A stretch of DNA of 64,000 bases from Paragyromitra xinjiangensis (GCA_038503065.1 JBCAMK010000013.1:1674001-1738000); one strand, 5' to 3'. Shown: positions 1 through 12,440, numbered from the stretch's first letter. Made by a program: numbers and translations. Notes: generated from the letters alone by a model not told the origin.

Positions 1-1260
1 AAGTTAGGGTATCGAAATTCGTATGTTCACTCTATTCCATATTGACTCAAAGAGCCCCTTGTCAAGTTTAACTGGTGCTCCCTAGAATAGGTACCCATAA
101 ATCCCTACGAACCATTCACGAAAGAGGTGATTCGAAGTGCCAGTGCGTTGATACCGTTATACACACAAATAGTCTCGAGAATACATCCATTAGCGTCAGT
201 GCCGGAGAAGAGCGCTCAAAATTTGGATTGAGGAAAGCGAATTTTAATAATGACGGTTGTCGCTGCTGATTCTAATCTTCCTGTTCGGTGATGATTACAA
301 TTAGCAACCTTCCCAAAGAACCGTATTATGTCATGGATGGGCTCTAAACTGAAGAAAAATAGTGAGGACGAAATGGATTGAACTTCCCATTCCGACTTCG
401 TTCCATACCCAGAGGTTCCGGGAATGGTGATGGAGCTTTGTCTTCCAGGATCATAACTCCACAGGGCACGTGACAATGTTCGTCATACAAGCACAAAGCC
501 GGAGAAATACTGTCTATTGTAAAATAGAGGGGGAAATGGATAAATATCGCGCTGAAAGACCAAAAACTCAAGTGTGAAAAGGGTAGTATGTCGAATAACT
601 CCTCCTTTTTGTGTTTTGTTCAGACTAAGATAATCGCAATAGCTATCAATCCCGAGAAATGTTTCTACACTAACCAGCGCGGCAAACTCATTTCAGTAGG
701 CTGGGCAATTGTGAAAGCGCACGGCAGCCGTCAATGATGATGCTTCGGTGTGCTTGAATCGGTATGGCTCGGGATAAACACTGCTGGAGGCTTGAGCATA
801 TCTGCCAGTTCGTTTGTAAAAGGAATATGGGAAACCATTTGCTGGCATAAATCCCGTGAAATCCCCTCTATATTTGTCTTCTGATGTTGCCTCTGTGCTG
901 TTTAGACTGCGATATTTATTTGATAATCCGGAAGCTTTCATTTGCCGTTCGTTGCAGAGACTAGACAAGAGTACGTTCGTCTATCGCGATCTGGAATGTG
1001 ACAGCCTGGAAACAAGTTTCTCTGGGGCATGACGGCCTGGCACCTGTCAAATAGGCTGAAAATTAGTCGAAAATAGAGGGCCAATAATGTACAAACCGGC
1101 CAGGTGCGTGTTGTATGGCCCCAAATCGGCAGCATCGAACGAACACTTTAAGCATTGATCCGGATACCAATCTTCCAGGATCGCTGGTTGACATGAAGAA
1201 AGAGTTTCTCCGGGTCTCAATGTAGACCAGCTGCTGTCTATTTCTCCGGAGAGAGGGGGC
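1..1260. other. No gene recognised (left edge)
   Basis: Only short overlapping reading frames with no coherent protein features occur here on either strand. No tRNA, repeat or transposon signature was recognised. It may be distal promoter or ordinary intergenic DNA upstream of the STE50 homologue. Confidence 0.5.
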
Positions 1261-2492
1261 CGTTTCTCAATCGGGAGTGGTTTCTTTTTTTCTCCCAATC
1301 TCCGCTGGGCGCAGTTTGTATGCGTTTCCTGATCTTTGTGCGCCGCGACCTGCAATCGACAGGGGCCCTGAAGCGGAAGAGGGGGGAGTGTGCAGTGTGC
1401 ATGCTGGCTGTGTGCGCGGGCTGGGGGGGAAGCCTGGTGCACTGGCCAGCGGCCGATGGTGACCATCGTTACTCCCTCGTCTGCTTGGTACCCTACCTAC
1501 TCTATTGCTAATTTAGAGGCTTCTACTGGTATTCAGTCACTCTGCTTGGGGTCCTTGTTCTTGGCCTATCTTATTCACGAGAGTTCGCAACCTTCTTTGT
1601 CTCTCTCTCTCTCTTTTTCATCCAGCCAGAAGTCGCTGTCCGCTCCTTACTTCCCATCGGGTTTGTTTCCGCGCTGACCTGGTTTTTTTCAGAACAATTT
1701 CTTTTCCTTTCCTCGGCGTATCGTTGGTGCATCTCCGGGGGTAATTGAATTCTGTGTTCCCGAACAATTTGTTTCCTGTGCCTTTTGCTATTGTGATTAC
1801 TTTTTATTATTTTTATTTTATTATTTTTATTTTTACCCAAGGATCGCACCGGCGTTGTGGAGGGGGGAGCGTGGGTGTGGTTGTTTTTCTTGCTTGATCC
1901 CGCCGCCGCCTTGGGAATCTTAAGCCTCTCCCTACATACTGCACCATAGCCGACCGCCTTTCAAACTCCTCCGCTTGTCATTCACTGCTATTTACATGCT
2001 GCCCAGGTAACTAACAAATTCTCCCCCACCATAGCAACAACCACCACCACCTGCACCTAACACACCTAACACACCTACACCACACCTACGCCTACCCACC
2101 AACCCACCACCAACTAAACCCAACCCACTACAGCTATTGCAACCACTAACCACCCCTTACCCTGTCTACACTCACTCCTCGTCCCTCCTCGGAACCTCAC
2201 AGGAAAGTTCCCCCCCTCGACGTCCGCCCCTCCCAAACCAGCAGCAAACGTGGATCAAAATACATCAGCCCGCCTGTCGCGTCCGTACGAGGACCAGTCT
2301 TCACTCTGGGAAGCTGTAGGTTACTCCCCGCTCGCCTCGCCCAGCGAACTCAACGGCAGCAGCAGCATCTCCCTCCAGGTCCCGTCGACATCTCAACAAC
2401 GAACCCCGAGTTCGACGGGGTCTTCCCCCCCTAGTCTCCCCCCACTGTCGCCTCCCGCCGCCCTGAACTTCCCGTCGATAGCTGAGCTGGGG
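1261..2492 (+). promoter_or_regulatory. Long pyrimidine-rich leader/promoter of the STE50 homologue
   Basis: The segment is dominated by pyrimidine tracts: a CT run near 1600-1613, T-rich DNA at 1800-1840, and an ACC/CTAAC-rich stretch at about 2030-2112. This is typical of the 5' leader of a regulated fungal gene. From 2118 the STE50 frame is open but contains no ATG until 2493, so part of this segment is either untranslated leader or coding sequence joined to an unseen upstream exon. The ATG at 1997 followed by a GTAACT donor is a candidate first exon, but none of the acceptors I tested restores the frame. Confidence 0.45.
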
Positions 2493-4237
2493 ATGCCATC
2501 TCCAAGTCACCAGCCGGCTTCCCCGACGAGCTCCATTCCGTCTCGGGACGGCGGCCAACATACCCCTACATTCCATCAACGGGAGGGAGACGGCATTCCC
2601 GATCGCCACATCCTAGAATGGAACATTGAAGATGTTGCAAATTATGTTTCTTCTCTGGGGCTGGAGCAGTACCGGGAATCGTTTTTGGGTTGGTTGTTCC
2701 TTTCCTTTTACCTTACCCCACCATCCCCCGCCCCTGAATTGGGATGAAACGGGATGGAATGGTGGTTTCTATGGAATTACATGATTCTGACCGATGACGA
2801 AATTATATTTTGATGCACAGGCGAGGATGTCGACGGCGAGGCTCTAATTCATCTCGACCATGACGAACTACGGGAAATGGGGATAAAAAGTGTGGGGCAC
2901 CGACTCACAATTCTGAAGGGAGTCTACAACGTCAAAATTGCTCACGGTGTACCGATCGAGTCGGATAATTACGTCCCTGTGTGTACGTGGATTATTTTCT
3001 TTTTTTGTTTTTGTTTTTTCGTTTTTGGGGAAAACCCCTTTGATGGCGGCGATCGCTGATTGGTCGGTTATCGCGCATATTTTCAGCCGCCGATGCCGAC
3101 GAGAATGAGAAAGCTGCTACACAACACGATCTACAACGTTTAATCGGCTTTATTCGACAACGGGACGAAAGAATCCTACAGGTTGAAAGTGAGCTTCGGG
3201 AAATGCAAAAGTCGTTCACGAAATTGCGGGAAGAATTGTTACCAGTTTGGCGCTTAATCAAGGACAAGAATAAGGCACTCCCTACACCTCTCCCTCAGAG
3301 CGGATCATATGCTCAACCCCCATTATCTACACCCGTCGGATATAATTCTGAACCTTCAGCGTTGTCCCGGGATCGGGAAACAGAGCGGCGGGAACAAAAT
3401 AAAAGGGACCGGGAAAGAGAACGGGAAGAAAGAGCAGAAAGGGAAAGGGAACAGGCACAGGAACCCCCCTTTACTAGTAACCCTCCAAATGCAAACCTGT
3501 TGCCCACGCCATCCGGGGGGAAAGGTTTGTCAAGAAAGTTTTCGATGAAGAAACTCATCCTTGGAACACCCAAGAATGCATCCCCTACCCATCCGACATA
3601 CCCTGAGACCGTGAGAAACGAGTACGAGCCTCCACCAACCGCGACGGCAACAAACGGGAACGGAATAAGAGATCTGCGAGATACATCACCCGCGATACCA
3701 TCGCCGACTTCTCCATCAACTATACACCATCTCTCGGGAACAAGTACTGTAGTCCCAAATCACACATCCGGAGTTGGCGGATCATCACATAGACCACCCG
3801 AGACCTCATCCCGCCGACCCCCCAGGAATGAGTATGATGATCCTCCTATCGCCTCCAGCGGCGGCGGCGGCGGCAACAGCTCGTCGAATTCAGTCGAAAT
3901 ATTCAAATCATTCCGGGTGTCAATGGAAGATCCCTGCTATAAGGTTCTCCCCGCAGCACTGAAACGATACAACATCCAAGCAGATTGGCGGCAGTATGCT
4001 CTATATATTGTACATGGAGATCAAGAAAGGTGTCTAGGGCTCGATGAAAAGCCCTTAATACTGTTTAAACAGCTGGATAGAGAAGGACGGAAACCGATGT
4101 TTATGCTGAGACGGAATGGGAACTTTGAGCCAGGAGGCGGAGGCGGTATGCCGGGGAGTAGTGGGGCAAGTGTGTATGGGGGAAGGGAGCAGGGTATCAC
4201 ATTACCGGGCGGGGTGCTGCCAGGAGGCGTGTTATAG
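2493..4237 (+). CDS. STE50: STE50-like MAP kinase pathway adaptor (SAM + RA domains)
   Basis: Adaptor that in fungi tethers the MAPKKK Ste11 (through SAM-SAM contact) to Cdc42/Ras-type GTPases (through the RA domain), serving pheromone, filamentation and osmostress signalling at the membrane. Exons are 2493-2688, 2821-2982 and 3087-4237; introns start GTTGGT and GTACGT and end CACAG and TTCAG. The product is 502 aa from the ATG at 2493. Visible parts: SAM domain at about 42-104; coiled coil at about 122-180; an Arg/Glu-rich stretch at about 214-242; a basic motif (SRKFSMKKLILGTP) that I recall as conserved in Ste50 proteins; a Ser/Pro/Gly linker; RA domain at about 389-464; and a glycine-rich tail. 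The frame stays open upstream of the ATG to 2118, so the true N-terminus may be longer or lie on another exon. Family assignment is firm; the start is not. Confidence 0.88.
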
Positions 4238-5262
4238 TGAGGAAAGACAAAAAGGGTGCGCTGCGGATGATGTCATGGGAAGGGGTTTTGGCTTGACTTG
4301 GATTGGCTTGGGGCAGGTGCACGGTGTGCAATGGAGTCATGAATTTGATTTGGTTGCTTGTGGTTTTTGACTTCATTCGGATTTTTTTTCATTTTTGGTT
4401 TTTAACTCGTTATCTTGAGGCATTTCTTGCGTCGAAGCAACGGGTCAAAAGTCTATCGTTTTTTTTTGTGCGGGGGGTTTCTGTTTTGCTTTATTCTTCA
4501 GGTGGAGGCGGCTTTTTTTCTTTTCTTTTTTTGAATATCTATTACAAGATTTAGTCAGATATCCTTTTTACTTTTTTTTTCTTTTCTTTTGCTGAATGCC
4601 AGCAATCATCATTATTCTTTGTGCTTTTTTTCCTCGGGTACCAGGGTTTTTTTGTTTATTTTCATGTGTGGCTTTTTGTGAGTGAGACTTGGAGTAGTTG
4701 AGGAGCTGGGCGGGTTTTTCGTTTCTGTGTTTGGCTCGGTATCATTACCATTATCTGCTGTGCGGGTCCTCTTCTTTTCTTTTCTTGTGAGCTCGCTAGT
4801 CGGCGAAGAGTTGAAAGGTACCAAGTAGGAAAGAATTGTAGTTGTAGCAAGAGATGGACAGGGGTGTACGCGGAAAAGTTGCGGTGGTGAGATAAAAAAT
4901 ACTTGGAGAATTGTTTACATATTTTACATACAATACAGTACCGGTGCTAGCTACCGGCAGGGTCTTTGTGTCTAGGGAAGTAGGTTTGGGGAACGAGAAA
5001 GATTTTGAAATTTACATAAATATCGGCCACGGGCAGGGATTTGGGACTGGGGTGCCACCACCGAGTCAGCGCTAGTGATCGGGGTTGGGAATTGCTGCCC
5101 TTCCACCCATCGACGTTTCCCACGAGGGGGAGAGTGTGGTCACGCCGTGTACCTGCAATCACAGTTGCGAGAATTATAGAAAATGGAGTATGTTTGTATT
5201 CCAAAAAAACTTTTCAATCTAACTAACAGATGCACCCTATATACGACTTAAACGAACCATCC
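4238..5262. other. Convergent 3' flank of STE50 and the small coiled-coil gene
   Basis: Downstream of the STE50 stop the + strand is very T-rich from about 4360 to 4790, with many runs of 6-9 T, as expected of 3' untranslated and polyadenylation sequence. No credible gene was seen. The two flanking genes converge on this stretch. Confidence 0.5.
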
Positions 5263-5646
5263 CTACAACATTCTCTTCGCCTCCGCAATCTTCCTCTCCC
5301 AAGCCTTAATCATTTGCTCATAAGTTGCCTTCTCCCCGAAGTACAACTTTTGTTTCGTATCAAGTACCGCCGCCACACCCTGCGCACGAGATTTAACGTC
5401 GTTGAGCTTAGCTGCACTGTTACCGATTTCCTCAAACCCCCCAACACGGACGTCATGATTGAGTTCTTTAAGACACAGGGTGTAGAGTAACATGTCGCTA
5501 TTATGTTGAGCAAAGGCATTGAGGTCTGACTGGATCGAGGTGAAGAAACTGTCTGCGATAGTTGTCATAGCGATGCGAGTTTCGGAAATTAGAGTCTCGC
5601 ATCGAGTTATGATAGAGGTGAGTTCGTCTCGCGAAGGTTGACTCAT
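5263..5646 (-). CDS. Small coiled-coil protein, family member A
   Basis: Single-exon 127-aa protein of unknown function. The start ATG has A at -3. It is predicted to be almost entirely helical, with no signal peptide and no membrane segment. It is clearly related to the next gene on the same strand (6500-6910). Shared features are an SI-x3-L-x2-F-x2-H block (about residues 37-48), a LL-x2-L-x-L-x-EL segment (about 52-62), and near the C-terminus a KQ-x3-YF-x2-KA-x3-E-x-M signature followed by W. Members C and D at 38.3-40.0 kb keep this C-terminal signature. I know no named family that fits. The shared pattern across separate loci is what convinces me it is coding. Confidence 0.72.
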   Translation of the reverse strand: MSQPSRDELTSIITRCETLISETRIAMTTIADSFFTSIQSDLNAFAQHNSDMLLYTLCLKELNHDVRVGGFEEIGNSAAKLNDVKSRAQGVAAVLDTKQKLYFGEKATYEQMIKAWERKIAEAKRML

Positions 5647-6499
5647 AGTTTGAGTTTGGTGCTTGTAGCGTTAGTTACTTTGGTTAAGAACGACTTGATG
5701 GATTGAGTCGGATTGAGACGAGGCATTGCTGTCTTTTATGGTAGATACGAGCGCTGGGATTAAGTCTCATCTTGAATAGTAATAACAGTCTTGTATTGGA
5801 AATATGGGGTGGGTAATAGCCATCTTGAATCTTCAACCGAAATAGAACCACGATCTGAGACCCGGAGTCGCATAGAACCATCTTGAAATTACTAAAACCC
5901 ACATAGCTAGCCCTTGGTACATGGGAGCCCCAATTTAGCCCGATGTTGAAAATACTGTGGTATGTATTTGACCCTCTTTCAAATTAAACGTGACGCTGAG
6001 ACCACGCCCACTATACCATTGTAGTCAAGGCCCATTCCTTAGAAAACCCACCTCTAAAGAGATAACACGCAAGATACGAGCTAGGTGGCAGCGGAAGTAC
6101 CAGATCGTTACATGTATGGGCCACACATGTACTACGTATATTAGCACGCTGAACAGCAACTCATATCCCTAGAGCTTCACAGAGCCAGATACACAATTCC
6201 ACACTCAGAAAACCAAGCCCCTAGAATAATAAGGAGAAAGTTGTCTCTTAATTTCTTCACATGCTATCACTCGACTATGAGTTACGCAACACCGCGTATA
6301 GAGACAACTCACTAAGTCCATTTAATCACTTGGGTTATAGCACATCATATACAGAGCCTCTAGATAGAACCCCCTCATCACGTGCGTGCATCTTGTACCT
6401 TTAATCATGAACACTTCCAGGAGCAAACGGGTCAAAATTCATCAATTTGGTATCAGAAAATCTAAAGCAACTATAAAAGTTAAAAAAAAACTAAAATAC
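5647..6499. other. Intergenic between family members A and B
   Basis: No gene recognised. It contains the presumed promoter of member A (minus strand) and the 3' flank of member B. One copy of the dispersed motif ATCACTCG lies at 6266-6273. Confidence 0.45.
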
Positions 6500-6910
6500 T
6501 TAGAAACCCGGAAAAAATCTCTCCCACTCTTTCATAAACACCAAAGACCCACGCATACGCTCCTCACGCTTTGCCTTCGCATTAAAATAAGCCAACTGCT
6601 TAGCTTCAAGCGCCCCCTTCACCTTCCCTGCATTAGTCTCAGAAATATTGGCCTTCTCCCTAATCATTGTAGGTTCAGGATGATCGTCGGGAAGACCATC
6701 GCGACGAAGCTCTGCTAGAACCAAACGACAAAGGAGAACGTCTTTGATATGGTTACCAAACTCTGCAAGCCCTGGTTTGATTGAGTCGTGGAACTCGATC
6801 AGAAGCGCTTCAAGTACTTTCTGGGTTTGGACAATTATGGCTTGATGCTCTGCTTTTGAGTCGAGTTGGTGTCTGACTGGGGGGTAGATGGCCCTTTGGA
6901 AGGGCTGCAT
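6500..6910 (-). CDS. Small coiled-coil protein, family member B
   Basis: Single-exon 136-aa protein, unknown function, A at -3 of the start. It aligns with member A over most of its length: F-x2-SI-x3-L-x2-F-x2-H-x2-D-x-LL-x2-L-x-L-x-EL at about residues 40-70, then LEAKQLAYFNAKAKREERM near 100-118 and a W-E close to the end. Both are highly charged, helical and lack membrane segments. The tandem arrangement on the same strand, about 0.85 kb apart, suggests an old local duplication followed by strong divergence. Alternatives such as a shadow reading frame are unlikely, because the conserved positions are shared with A while the opposite strand shows no such conservation. Confidence 0.7.
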   Translation of the reverse strand: MQPFQRAIYPPVRHQLDSKAEHQAIIVQTQKVLEALLIEFHDSIKPGLAEFGNHIKDVLLCRLVLAELRRDGLPDDHPEPTMIREKANISETNAGKVKGALEAKQLAYFNAKAKREERMRGSLVFMKEWERFFPGF

Positions 6911-7913
6911 TGTTGATGGATTATTTGTTGTGTTTATTGTGGTGATGGTATGCGATGGTATGTGATCTGATATGATTTAAAAAAGTGAAGATACTTACAC
7001 GTTTTATAGGGGATTCCTCCGCGGCTACCTCATCTTGGGAAACGTCCAGCATCTACCTAGGAACATTAGGTAACAGAAAGCCAACTCGGGCTTATTGACT
7101 CCAAGATGAACGTTATTCGTGGATTTTTTTTCAGTTTTTACACATGGCCCACCTCCCTATGCGCCAGCTCCCGAGCTTTAGGTTCCCAATACTTGGACCT
7201 ACACCCCAATTGCAACACCTCAACTCATCAGCTTTTTTCGAAATCGATCCTAACACAACCCTGTCTTGAGTGTATCGCTTGAAATAGATGGGTGAAGATG
7301 AACCTAAAAAGGTTGATCCGATCCACAAAATCGATCAACCCGCAACTTGAACTCGGAAAGACCATCCCTCGCGTTTCAAGACACCATTTAGCAAAAAACC
7401 AGCTAGATCTGGCTATCCTTTCAAGTTATCCGCGAATACATCCATAGCTTTCCGAGTTGCCTACTTCAGGCAGATCAACCCAGTCAATCCCTTGGGCTGC
7501 TATAACCTAAAGGTTGGATGTGTGTATGAATTATTAATCAATCAATTCAATCCCTTGGTCATGTCTCGAGTGACATTTCGTGAATTATGCCAAGGTCTGT
7601 CGTGATCTCAGTGCTACAAGTTGTCCAACAATACTGTTTCGAGGCCTATTCAAGATTTCATAGTCGCTTACAACAACTACACCCAAATTACACCCAAATT
7701 ACACCTCTTCTAGCAAGGCAGTAAGTACACCTTAAATCACTCGATTCAGAAAACATATATTCGTGATAGTTGACAGTCTATACAGCTCCCAAATCCAGAA
7801 CCACGAAACCTGGCCCGTGCGCATAAAACAGTCTTGGCACGCCAGGTACAAAGCTCCAACCCAACTCCACGCACCACAACCGCAAACAACCAACAAACCA
7901 CCCGCAAAAAACC
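6911..7913. other. Divergent spacer between family member B and SUS1
   Basis: No gene recognised. The two flanking genes are divergent, so the stretch should hold both promoters. The segment 7678-7705 carries a short direct repeat (ACACCCAAATT twice). Two copies of the TCACTCGA-type motif occur at 7566-7573 (reverse) and 7737-7744. Confidence 0.4.
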
Positions 7914-8286
7914 ATGACATCTTCCCAAGCCCACTCACTATCCGCACAAGACACCATTCTCCGCGCCGAGATCAATCGACGCCTTCTAGAGTCCGGCGAG
8001 CTCGAAAGGTCCCACCCTGCGCTTGTGTCGCGCTACCAGCTAGCTAACAGACGGAAATAGGCTAGAAACGATGCTCCTCGACCTCTTGCGCGAGTCTGGA
8101 TGGTACGAGGAAACGAAGAATCTCTGTCACAAGCGATTACGCGCCCAAGACGCGAATATTGGGAACTTTAATGCGCTGCTTACGGATGTTGAGAAGCGGG
8201 TTAAGGAGACTGTGCCGGAGAATGTTAAGGTTGAGGTCGTTAAGGCTATTAAGAAAGTTTTGGAGAGCATGATTGATGGGTCATAA
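7914..8286 (+). CDS. SUS1: SUS1/ENY2 transcription and mRNA-export factor
   Basis: Small helical protein that sits in the SAGA deubiquitinase module (with Sgf11, Sgf73 and Ubp8) and in the TREX-2 export complex at nuclear pores. Exon 1 is 7914-8008, the intron 8009-8060 (52 nt, branch GCTAAC at 8043) and exon 2 8061-8286, giving 106 aa, the usual family length. Recognisable features are the N-terminal helix with RAEINRRLLESGELERLE, then LLRESGWYEETKNLCHK, then the conserved block after the acidic loop ending in VPENVKVEVVKAIKKVL. The junction (GAA AG|G CTA GAA) restores the ELERLE segment exactly. The donor GTCCCA is poor, which recalls the unusual splicing of yeast SUS1. Assignment is by family pattern. 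Confidence 0.93.
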
Positions 8287-11200
8287 AAACTATTGAAAAT
8301 CTACTACAGGATGGGTGCAGAGGTATCAGTAGAGGTCTGGTTCATGGCATGAACCAGACATGCGGCGTAGGAGAGGGGGAAGCGCCGCTCGACAAAAGTT
8401 GCCATCTCATACCGTCGGTTTTTTCTTTGTCTGGGGGCTTTGTTTACATGCTTTGGTACTGTGTTTTTGGTTTTGTCGGTTGTTGGAGTGTCTGGCGTTT
8501 TCTCTTCCAATAACCAACAGTTGTCATCATTATGGATTGTCGGAATTTCAACCGGCAAATGTTTCTGATACAATGATATCTTCAAATTTCGACCCAGCTC
8601 CTTTTCTTATTGTTGGGAGGGGGGTTCCTAAAGCTAGTTTCGTTCAGTACCGGTAAAAGTTTTTCCTGAAAAGCCCCCGTCATGTAGCACGGTACACGGT
8701 GCAAACAACTAGTCGGCGAACAGCATGGAGAAAATCTATTCAGCCGACACACTTTAAATTCCCGTTGCACGGTTTCAAATGCTTGACGAACCTGCAATCA
8801 ATACCAAGTATCACAGCCGTGGAAAGGAAAACCCCTCCGACACGCCGGTATGGTACGCGATACCTAGGGGAGGGGATCACGGGACCCACGGGATAAAGCG
8901 TTTGGCGTAGACACTTTATAGTGGATTACGGTATCCCAGTTTATGCAGACTCCCGTCAGGGACACATGTTATTCCGACGATGTTGATCCCGTAGACCGCT
9001 TCAGTCCTTTTCACGAATTCGGCACCCGGCTCAGGACGCCTGTGTATGCAAGCAAGCAATTTACCTCCTCTTACGCATGCTGTCAAAAACACGCGAGGGA
9101 TACCTTGTGTACCACATACTCTATAATTTTGGCACGAGGTACCCGGTGCAGTGACGGGAGGTACTCTTGTCCCTCTGTCTAACGGAAAGGTACCTACAGT
9201 CGTACCTTGCTATATCGAACTCGCTCTGGGGAAATTGTCTCGGGAAGCTTCAGACCGTGATTTGTACTTCACATTTTATGCGTGTTTTATGTCCATACGG
9301 CACGGAAGCATCGCTCAGGGCACAGGCACGGGGCATGAAATCCTACGTCTCGGTGATCGACCATCAGTCGGCCGAAGCGAAGAAAAATCTAGACAGATCC
9401 AATTGCGTGAACGAGATGAAACAGCATGGTAGCAAGGTGTTTCAAATCACCAACCGTCAACTATGGCCTCACAAGAAGATCGTCGAGGTGGTTGATAAAT
9501 GAAACAACATCGCATGGACTTGTTTGCTGGATCTGGCCGTGTGGGTAATTTATGCTCTAATCTAACGGCTAATCACGAGATAGATCTGCAATGGCCCTAG
9601 CTCGGTAAAACCGTACCGTTGATATCCTACATTTCAACATGTAAGTACCGGTATGTATTACCAGGTAAACAGACTTTCTTTCTGCGATTGATGAGTTATT
9701 AAAAATCTGGAATTTGGTACCTTTTGTATCCTGTTTTTGGAAGGAGGGTAGAAGTGTAGAGGCGGATTGAGAGCGAGGTATTTAGACGAGCGGCTTTTGA
9801 GCCCGTCACGGTGCGCTTTTCCGATGGGACTTGGCGCTATTAGCGAATAGGTGAAGAAGCATGGGGGCGGATCTTGAATCTAACCTCCAGCTTTTGGCTT
9901 TCCGAGAGTTGCGTAAAAATTCGCTACCAATAGCTATGGGTCATTCGGTAAATGTGGAGTAATCTAATATAACGAGGATTCTTGTAGTGAATTTAAACAT
10001 CTCGAGGAGCAGAAGTGTAAATTGCGAGTGAGAGACTATGAAATACAAGGGAATTATTCGCTAAAGAGTCAACAGCGAACAAGTCCTATCCATCAAATAA
10101 CGTAGAGCGATCTAGATCTTTCGTTTCTGCAAACCCCAAACGAAACATCTGCCGTTAGTGTTACGTGTAGTCTCAGACAAACTCTATTCGCCATTTTTGT
10201 TCTACATCTTGTGACCAACAAGCGATCCAGAAACTTTCCGGTGAGATCAATCGTGTTCACAAAATCCCACCAGCACAGCTCCCCCGGCGAGACACAGCCT
10301 CGTCGGTACCGGAAAACCACCCTGGGCCGAAAAGTTCGAGAACCTTGGGCAAGTAGCTAGTGAATCGTTATACAAAACGCCACGTCTACCTTACCATCAA
10401 ACCACTAGCTCGAAAGCCCGTCTAGAACCTCCAAGTAATAACTTCTGATTAAATGTCTTTGAACACGAGGCAGGTTCTAGGCTGTGGCTTTGTTGTTAAT
10501 CCGAGTTGGCAAGCAAGCAGTGACGCAACCCATGGCCTAGACATGTAGGCAGGATTTCAGTTCTTTGCGATTACGTCTTCGGCGAATATAGGGCTCTACC
10601 CTGTGGAGTTCTCGAAAAAGCCACATCTGTAAACCTTAGTCAGATGGTTTTGCGAAGAAGCTCATTGGGTAACTAATGGATTACATGATAAGATATTTGC
10701 CGAAGCCGACGCCGAGCATTCCCCCTGTATGTATACATATCTCCACGTCGCGAAGAAACAAGTGTAGAAGCCGCCGGGCTGATCTTTTGCAACCCTAACG
10801 AGATGGGAAAGAAATGGGAGATTTTTCGTGTTTTTCGTCGCCGACTGAAGTCAACCAAGATGTACCATTATGTACAGTAGGCAGTTGATAGCCGTTGGTC
10901 TAATGATAGCTCGGGTGGATCGAGTCAGATTTCGAATCGGCCGGACGTATCTAGAGCTTAACATGTTGGTTATACGGGTTGGATTCGTGGGCTGATCACG
11001 GGTGGTTCGAGGGAAAGTTGATGTTAAATGTAGTTTTTAGAGCCAACACATTCAACACGGAAAATGCCAGTGAACGAACCCTGGAGTCTGGATTGATCAC
11101 CGATGTGTGCTACCAGGAAACCAAGATCCAAACCTTTTTGCTTTCTCTTGTATTAATTGGCTGGGTAATAGGTCTCGCTTAAGTACTGCCAATATTCACC

Positions 11201-12440
11201 AGGTCTCACTCGGGTTGCTCCGCTTCGTCCAACGAGAGGCCCAGAGAAAACCCGTGAGGTAATAGTAATGCTACTTTTTGCTAGATTGCCAGATAGCAGA
11301 TAGACATTGATTGGTGATGTGGTATTGTGATATTGTGTGCAGGCTTGGACAGTGGCTGATATGGTCGTCTTCTCACCTATCAACGACGTGGAAACGGATG
11401 AACTCAAGACTCCGACACTGTACCACTTTTGGGGCTGATCACTCTTGATTTCGGTTTTAGACCCGTTGCGCTGCCATCACCTCGCAGGAAAAACATGACT
11501 TACCTTCGCGGGCAGATCATACTGCGCGTAAGGGGTACCGCGGTTCTTTTCGAAGAAAAATTTTCTCTCGCGAGCGAGACGCTGGACGTCGAAGCACGCG
11601 CGCGATATCTATAGGAGGTAATATCATCTCTGTATTATAGAAGCCCAGACCCACCAACGACTCGTGTATCTGCTTGTACTGGGGGTCCTCAGACATGATT
11701 CACGGTCTATCACAGATGTCGCCAATAACCGGATCGGGGACACCGTCGCTCCCAAGACGGCGAGGGACAAGACAGAAAAGGAAAGAAACCGGGAGCAAGC
11801 ACCCGAATCTCGCACGTTATGGGTCCAGAGCTGTGCACGGACGTCACCTTAAAAGAGAGACACCATGCATGTGCTACATCACCTCGCATGGCTTGCGTCC
11901 GAATTTGTGTGAACATCAACACCATGTTGGGACAGGGTCTGGTTGGGGTTGGCGGCCAACCAACAGAAGCACTGCCTCTATGTATCGGTACTTGTACCAG
12001 TCCATTCCCCCTTTCAATTTAAGTTCCTGTTTTTTTTCCACCCTTCTCCGAGTGAAGGGTTTTTGATGCTAAAATGGGGGGCGGTGGAGTTCATCCTAGT
12101 TAGAGTTAAATAGACGTTTCGTAGCGGTCCAGTAACCAAGCGCCTTTGGGCCTTGTAGACATCGAAGAGACTCCATGCCAAGCGGAGAAGTCGAATTCAA
12201 GTCTCGCATGGCAGGGATGTACGCACGGTGATTGGGAGACGGTCCGTCGCCAATCGGTGATTGCCCGTGACGGCCGTCCGTGTGTCTCTCAATTCGCTAG
12301 CGCACAGTGGAAGAACGGAATGGGTGGTTGCGGAGAGCCCATCGCGAGAGAAGATATGTAAGGTGAGGCTGGGATATCGCATACTATCCGTGTCACGGGC
12401 GACCAATAGCCGGTGTAGTTATGCGAAAAGCCTGCTGGAG
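8287..12440. other. Gene-poor stretch downstream of SUS1
   Basis: About 4 kb with only short, unrelated reading frames on both strands, none with a recognisable domain, plausible initiation context plus length, or splice-linked extension. No transposase, reverse transcriptase, tRNA or simple-sequence array was recognised. Degraded transposon DNA cannot be excluded by eye. Confidence 0.5.

Noticed and set aside
10888..10942. tRNA-like pieces: TAGCCGTTGG (A-box-like) and TTTCGAATC (B-box-like)
   Set aside because: The spacing between boxes is slightly short, the B box lacks the leading GG, and no acceptor stem could be paired around it.
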